Assembly (NCBI GenBank): GCA_021234155.1
Contig: JAJEKV010000086.1
Span: 4,079,461 to 4,143,460, forward strand
Origin: Isoetes taiwanensis
Lineage: Eukaryota; Streptophyta; Lycopodiopsida; Isoetales; Isoetaceae
Reading direction: 5' to 3'
DNA: 64,000 bases
Below, piece by piece: positions 58,796 to 64,000 of this stretch; position 1 is the stretch's first letter; each line of letters starts with the position of its first letter. Made by a program: the position numbers and the translations under genes. The notes beneath the pieces are model-generated. The model saw only the letters and a program-made list of their open reading frames with translations. It ran no database searches and was not told the origin of the DNA.

Positions 58796-61620
58796 AACTA
58801 ATTAATTTTCAAACCAAATATTATGCTCGAGTCATGAACTACCAAATGTTAAATGTTCAGAGCAAGAGACAAGTCAGTATCAGGACCTGGCAATTGTTGA
58901 GCATTATTATGAGGCATTAAACATTCATAGTGTCACAAATTTAGAACTAAAGAAAAAGGTAGGTTTGAGTTTGTCAGGTGAACTTAACAAGTAATAACAC
59001 GCAGGCTAGGAGTTGTTTGGATTTGGTTTAAGCGTTAGGGTGCAAAATCGGCGAAAATCTCAAGACTAATTAGAAATCCCATTGTGGACTGTGCCATGGC
59101 AGGGCATCCTGAAACAAAGGTAAATTGTACCAGCCTTGCATTTATGGAAGCATCTATTGCAATGCATTGCAATCATTGGTAGATCACTCATACATTACAT
59201 GTATGCAACCCGACCTGTATAAAATGGCAAACAATTGCATATCTATGTGTAGATTTGTTGAAGATGGCAAACTAAATCTTGCTTTCTTTTATTTTGATAA
59301 GATTATATCTATATGCAAAGGTCAAAAGATATCTTAAGTAGAAAGCATCAACTATCGTCTGGATAATAAACTAAGATAATGTAAAATAGGGAGTTTTTGG
59401 ATAAAATCACGTTAAGGTGTGCCTAAAAAGTATCATTTAAGAACCACAAAAGTATTCAAAAAGGTAGCCAGTACATGGTACTGGGTACCTGTGTAATATC
59501 TCAATAAAAGGTACGTTTTAGAATCGATGTATTTAATTTGGCATTCGACAGTATTATTTTATCTTAACTTTGAAGATTAACACATTCTTGACATTTATTT
59601 TGGATTTTTGAATTAGTTTTAATGAAAAGAAAAATGAAAAAGTACCCAATTCTGAAGTACCTAATTTAGGTACTTTTGCAGGTTCCAAAATTGGTACACC
59701 CTAACATACTTTTACTCTTCTATCTATTGAAATAAACGCCCAAGAATATGGAACCACACCATTTGGTCATTATTAGTAAGGGTTATTAAACAAATGAACA
59801 ATAAATAAAGATGAAACATCCAGCTATAGTCCCAACTCTTCTTTATGCAACTGTAAGCCTCCAAAAAAATAATTGTCAAATATTCATGGCTATGTGATTC
59901 TCAGGTACAACGTTCGTATCTACATTTTTGTAGGAGTCTAGGAATGAAAAAAGTCTTTATTCTTAGATCTAATGCCCATGAATAGTGGGCCATCCTTCCT
60001 GAAGCTTTCCAAGAAAAGCAAAGGACAATGCTTTTGTGCACACAACTTTGTAGAGGTATAGTAAAACACCCATCAAAGTTTAGTAAAATTCCAGTCATGC
60101 AGTTTCATCTACACAACTTGGTTGAACTACTATATGATTTTTTGCCATTGTATACTTTTTTACTGTTGCTTCTTTATCATCATATTCTTTATAGAATCTC
60201 AATGAACATGAACCTAACAAAAGTCTAATGACGCAATATACAGTTGGTCTCATATATATACAATTCTCATTCAAGTTTCATATTGTTCTAATTATTTTGT
60301 TGCGTATTTGGGGAGGGTATATCTGGGATGGTTTGGACTAGATTTTGGTGTGGTATGTATAGGAAATCGTATCTGTGGGGTATTTTTTGGGGAAGTTTGA
60401 GCTGCTTGCCGGGAATGAATTGGATGGAGCTGCTTGCTGGGACCTCGATTTCTCAGTGCATTGTTTATAGATAGAAGGAGGAAGGATTTGGCCAACGCTT
60501 CCAGACTGGGTGGACAGGTGATGGGGCATGCCTATCTAATCGGTTGGATTGCGGGCTTGTGGAGCGAGTTACTGGAGTGGCATGGATTACATCGGTGAGT
60601 ATTTTGTGCGTTTCTATTTTGTGTGTAGCAATTGTCCATTTGTGTAGTCAGTGGAAGCAGTGAGAGAATTTGTGGCCGGATAGGAATGGGGAAGGAGGAG
60701 GGCCGATGGTGATGGCCTTTGTTTTTGCTGTGAAGATGTGTGGCTGAGGTCGGAATCAATGCAGGGTAAAAGCATGAAAGGGTGTCTATAAATGTATCTC
60801 TTTTGGTACATGTGGCAGCCGTGGTCTGTGTTGGGAGCGACGCAGGAGAGACCGGATTAAGGCAGCGGGGCTTTGACACCGTTTCTTCTCACATCGAATT
60901 GAAGCTAGACGAGGGCTGAGTTGGGAGTGGTCTGAGTTGGGAGCGGAGCAGCTAGAGCCGTGGTCTGAGTTGGGAGTGGAGTAGCAGAAGCGGGATTAAG
61001 GCAGGGGGGTTCTGAGCTGAGTGCAGGGGGAGCCTGCCATAGAATTGTGTGGGTCAGAGGGCCGAGTTGAGATGGATTTGCGGCGAGCAGCAAGGTTAAA
61101 GGTCAGGACATATCATATGCCCATTCCCAGAGTGCTGCTTCAGGATAGCTGCTGTGCCCTTTGCGGAACCAAAGATGGAAGAGAGGTATTCCACAGTTTA
61201 GATTGGGAGGGCCGACTGCCAGAGACCAGCAAGCAAGGTGAATGTAGAGGGAAATTTGCCACACAGAGGACTGCCTCTGTCACATGGGCAGCGCCAGGGA
61301 CAGGGAGCACATTTTGTTGTCGAGGGAGGTGGGAGCTTCGAGGGAGTCTTCGATTTGGGCGATGCACAGCCCTGTAAGAAATCAAGGGGAGGTGTCATGG
61401 TTGGAGAGGGAAGCGTTGAGGCTGTCCCTGCTGGGTTCGCTGGTACTGACATGCAGCCTCTTGAGGCTGCTGCTGTATTTGAGGACCGAATGCCGGCCTT
61501 ACATCCATCAACTAGAGGGGTGTCAGTGGGAGGGGAAGGGGTGGTGCTTCAAGGAGAGGGAGGAAAAAGCAGGTTACATTTGACGATGTCCTGGCTGGGT
61601 GTTCCTTGAAAGAAGGGAGG
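58796..61620. other. Upstream region of HUH cassette 2; no secure gene
   Basis: The left half is AT-rich. From about 60300 the sequence becomes G-rich on the plus strand, with a repeated phrase GAGTTGGGAGTGG/GAGTTGGGAGCGG (60919-60980). Open frames at 61021-61377 (with CCALCGTKDGRE) and 61238-61609 overlap and have no recognised domain; they could be 5' exons of the cassette. Confidence 0.4.
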
Positions 61621-61734
61621 ATGGCAGAGTCCGAGGGAGATGGGAGGATGTATGTGAGCAAGGGCAGAGGGGGAAAGCGTGGCCGAGGTAGACCGAGGAA
61701 AATCCGAAGTGCATTGGAAGAGCATGGTCAGTGA
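61621..61734 (+). pseudogene. AT-hook segment of HUH cassette 2
   Basis: An ATG-initiated frame of 37 codons, ending KRGRGRPRKIRSALEEHGQ. GRGRPRK is an AT-hook that binds the minor groove of AT-rich DNA. It occupies the place of RKRGRPKK in cassette 1. The HUH domain follows immediately in another frame, so a frameshift near 61725 has separated the two. Confidence 0.65.
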
Positions 61735-62687
61735 ATATAGCAAGCGGCCCTGGTGAGGAAGTGGTGGATGTGCCTGCGGCATTGAATGTTAGTGTGACAA
61801 TAGTGTTTGGGGGTGTGCATGTCCCTGTTTCCTTGTATGACAGAATGGTGCAGTTCTTGCAGGAGAATTGTGAGGCTGGTGTTGTGGCCTTGGAGCGAGG
61901 GTCCTCCATAGACCATTTGCATGTTCAGTCCGTTATGAGATTGCAGGCTAACACACCAAGCAGCGTAAATGTTAGGATTAAAAACTTCCTCGGATGGAAA
62001 GATAGTAGACCCGCCGGTGCAATTATCCTTTGCAAGGCCCTCACAGGAAGTAGGCTGCACTGTTTTGAGGGCATAGTTGGCTGTTTCCTAAAAGATATAG
62101 GCAAGCTTCATTTTAAGGTGCATATGCACAACGTGACATCCGAGCAAGTGAAATCTGGCAAAGAACTGTACGCTCTTTATGGCGCTGGGGATATCAAGCA
62201 CGTCATTACGCTTGATAATCGCAACATCATGAAAAGAGCATTCCATTACCTTTCATACCATACTGGCAGATTCCAAACGACTTCCTTTGTGCACACTATG
62301 AAGGCCATGCTCCAGACGGCCAAGTTCAAATTGGCAAGCTCTTGGGTCCTGTCGAATAATTCGGCATATATTTCCCTTGAGCGTGTGCAGGCGACGTGGC
62401 GGATAATGCTAGCCCCTGAACGATGCGCGTATAAGGATGTAAGAATGGCATTATTCGGGAGCCATCCTGGAATCGTGCCTGTGCAGCGAATAGGCAAGAG
62501 GAGAAGATGAGTCTGGGATAGTGTGGATGTATTTGACGATGTGGAGGGCAGTGGAGAGGATGGTAGTAGTGCGGATGAGTTCGTTCATGTGGATAGTGGA
62601 GTCCGACCGATGCCTCCAGATATTCCGCCTACGGATGCATCATATATCCCTCTTGATATGCATGATTTTGACTTCGATGCATTGTGA
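61692..62687 (+). pseudogene. HUH endonuclease, cassette copy 2, catalytic Tyr replaced
   Basis: The frame is open from 61692, without an ATG of its own until MVQFL near 61840. Order as in copy 1: strand LNVSVTIVFGG, helix, then HUH motif HLHVQ (61914-61928), a segment GAIILCKALTGSRLHCFEGI, then CFLKD at 62082-62096 where copy 1 has YCLKD. The Tyr codon is TGT here, which would abolish nicking. YALYGAGDIKHVITLDNRN matches copy 1 closely. A TGA at 62508 replaces an Arg codon inside the basic KRRR-VWD segment. Homology continues in the same frame through an acidic tail to TGA at 62685 (SYIPLDMHDF). Overall similarity to copy 1 is moderate, so they are old relatives, not recent copies. Confidence 0.75.
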
Positions 62688-62745
62688 TGTGGTAGCTTTC
62701 TAGAATTTGAATCTGTGTGATTATGAACATTACTACTGTCTAATT

Positions 62746-63168
62746 ATGGTGCTTGCAGATGGAGGCGAGGGAGGAGGGTTTGGGAATCGGGGTGTTGAAG
62801 TCGTTGTGATTAGTGACGAGAGTGTTGAATCCAGGTCAGATGAACAGTCGGTGGTTGAATGCCAAGAGAGGGAAAGCTCACCCGATCTCTTGAGTAGTCT
62901 AGCTAAAGCGGAGGATTCCATGAGGGATGTTTGTGCAGGGGTTCAAGAGTTACGGATGGCATTAGCAAACACATTGGATCGAATCCAAGCCTCCATGGAT
63001 CTTCTTGAGAGGCAAGGTGTTAATTCCGCAGTTTTGGAGAGAGGTGCGCTCCGCTCCCACCTGAACCTTTGTAGGGCTCTCTTGCTAAGGGAGCTTCGCG
63101 AAGTCGAAGCCGTTAGAAGACGACATGATCCAGATGTTAGTTGCAAGAGGAGGAGAACGGATGGTTGA
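62746..63168 (+). CDS. Small acidic helical protein downstream of the HUH gene, copy 2
   Basis: 140 codons from ATG to TGA, intact. A Gly-rich start and acidic Ser/Glu region (VVISDESVESRSDEQSVVE) precede a long helical part (VQELRMALANTLDRIQASMD, LNLCRALLLRELREVEAVRR). It ends in a basic CKRRRTDG. The block RALLxRxL is shared with the protein at 14678-15073. As there, an AG acceptor (GCTTGCAG, ending 62758) just inside the start would allow splicing to the HUH exon in the same phase. Function unknown; likely a partner of the HUH protein. It has outlived the HUH frame, which carries several lesions. Confidence 0.55.
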   Translation: MVLADGGEGGGFGNRGVEVVVISDESVESRSDEQSVVECQERESSPDLLSSLAKAEDSMRDVCAGVQELRMALANTLDRIQASMDLLERQGVNSAVLERGALRSHLNLCRALLLRELREVEAVRRRHDPDVSCKRRRTDG

Positions 63169-63441
63169 TACTGTTTTGGGTTCTCTAGTGTGCATCTACG
63201 TTTGTATGGAGCTATAGTTTAACATGCTTGTACATATCATGGCTGTACATATATCTGAATATGTGGGTATGAGATACGTGTGTAATAATATATATGACTA
63301 TGTACTATATGTGAGTACTTATACGTTGTAATCATGGACCTTGGTTTTGGTTCAATGTTTATGTGGAGCACGTTTCAATGGTTGTACTTGTCAATAATGA
63401 CCTTAGCTTTTGGTTGTCGTTTCTCTTTAGTGGAAAAGTAT

Positions 63442-63491
63442 GGACCGTCCATGGGGTATAATGCATGGAACGTACCCTTTATGGACGGTCC
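63442..63491. repeat. Strong hairpin downstream of HUH cassette 2
   Basis: GGACCGTCCAT and ATGGACGGTCC pair perfectly, extended inward by GGGTA/TACCC with a small bulge, around a 14-nt loop. It lies about 270 bp after the last cassette ORF. It could be a subterminal hairpin of the HUH element; no second copy was found by eye. Confidence 0.6.
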
Positions 63492-63861
63492 CGATGCTAC
63501 GCCCCACAAAATAGCGATAAGGAAAGGATAAATAAGGAAAACAATCACTTCCCGCTTAGATGCTCACAAAAAATCAAACCAACAACTTAGATGGCATTCT
63601 GATGCAATCATACACTTCTTTTCCGCATAGCAGGTCTCGAGCTGCCATGGAATTACACTTGATATCGATCTTTTTCAATTGAACCAGCAATCCATCTGGT
63701 AGTTCTCTTCCATCCTATTACTGGAATTCCAAGCAATGCACCGGATCTGACCCTGAATTGCTGCTGTTCTTCATCTAGCATTTTCTTAGCTCATTTAGGC
63801 ATGTCCGGCGACCTGTAATTTTATTTGGGTTTGTGAAGTTCATCTGACGACGTCTCTGAAC

Positions 63862-64000
63862 ATGAAGAGTCTCACACAAGAACTTGCCGAAACAGCTGCC
63901 GTCGTAGAAAAAACAGTTCAAACAACCGTACAGGAAGCTACTGGCCCTAAGGCTTTGCAGGATTTTGAACTTCTAGATCAGGTGGGTTCTGGTGGCCCTG
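63862..64000 (+). CDS. SCYL2: SCYL2-like (SCY1-like) pseudokinase, N-terminus, runs off the window
   Basis: ATG at 63862 opens 46 codons that continue past the edge. They begin [20 protein letters not shown], followed by TTVQEATGP and [15 protein letters not shown]. This is the N-terminus typical of plant SCYL2 proteins: a short helix, then the start of the kinase-like domain at its glycine loop. SCYL2 proteins are catalytically weak kinases that work with clathrin and AP complexes in trans-Golgi/endosome trafficking. In Arabidopsis they affect cell growth. No damage is visible in the part present. Confidence 0.85.
   Translation, partial: MKSLTQELAETAAVVEKTVQTTVQEATGPKALQDFELLDQVGSGGP

Noticed and set aside
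61021-61609. Frames with CCALCGTKDGRE and a Gly-rich frame upstream of HUH cassette 2
   Set aside because: Overlapping frames, no ATG context shared with cassette 1 and no recognised domain. Left as possible 5' exons only.
1-64000. CRISPR arrays, bacterial operons, riboswitches, rRNA genes
   Set aside because: No spaced identical repeats of CRISPR form, no operon spacing, no rRNA-like conserved blocks; the window is plant nuclear DNA.

Overview
The window looks like nuclear DNA of a land plant, most probably a seed-free vascular plant such as a fern. That is an inference from three things: the PLS-type PPR style, the density of plant-type LINEs and chromovirus elements, and plant-specific gene fragments (SERK-like, SCYL2-like). 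It is AT-rich and mostly transposable-element sequence. Only two ordinary plant genes look alive: a 778-codon PPR gene (8422-10758, minus) and the first 46 codons of a SCYL2-like kinase gene that runs off the right edge (63862-64000, plus).

The most unusual content is a pair of diverged two-gene cassettes about 48 kb apart (13216-15073 and 61621-63168, both plus). Each has an AT-hook segment, then a predicted HUH (rolling-circle Rep-type) endonuclease with an HLHxQ motif and, in copy 1, a YxxKD tyrosine motif, then a small helical acidic/coiled-coil ORF. They resemble eukaryotic HUH transposons of the Replitron kind or CRESS-type Reps, not Helitrons, because no helicase is visible. Both copies are damaged: copy 1 has two in-frame stops and a frameshift; copy 2 has a frameshift, one stop, and Cys in place of the catalytic Tyr.

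Layout, left to right. 1-663: right half of a LINE plus the 3' part of an LTR, both inverted. 664-8400: non-coding DNA, PPR pseudogene pieces, a LINE RT scrap and short tandem duplications. 8422-10758: PPR gene. 12.6-15.1 kb: HUH cassette copy 1, followed by a 283-bp foldback element. 15.7-16.0 kb: two exons of a SERK-type receptor kinase. 16-25 kb: no recognised gene, a SINE at 19.3 kb and a 258-bp tandem repeat at 23.6-24.3 kb. 25.2-31.8 kb: a decayed Ty3/gypsy chromovirus inserted in a LINE. 31.9-34.5 kb: an ORF1-only LINE. 35.0-37.1 kb: a jockey/I-like LINE remnant. 37.1-39.0 kb: a 5'-truncated plant LINE. 39.0-51.8 kb: a purine-biased non-coding repeat block split by a 5.9-kb LINE (42.28-48.18 kb) with a 16-bp target duplication. 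51.8-57.3 kb: a nearly complete LINE on the minus strand. 58.5 kb: a LINE tail. 61.6-63.2 kb: HUH cassette copy 2. 63.86 kb onward: SCYL2-like gene.

A structural signal ties the first 32 kb together. The chromovirus 3' LTR is cut just downstream of its TATA-like box at about 31848. Its missing 3' part, together with the other half of the interrupted host LINE, lies inverted at 1-663. Both LTR-LINE junctions carry the same CTAGT target. The simplest reading is an inversion of about 31.2 kb between about 663 and 31848. Later, part of the 3' LTR with the adjacent LINE tail was copied into the 5' LTR.
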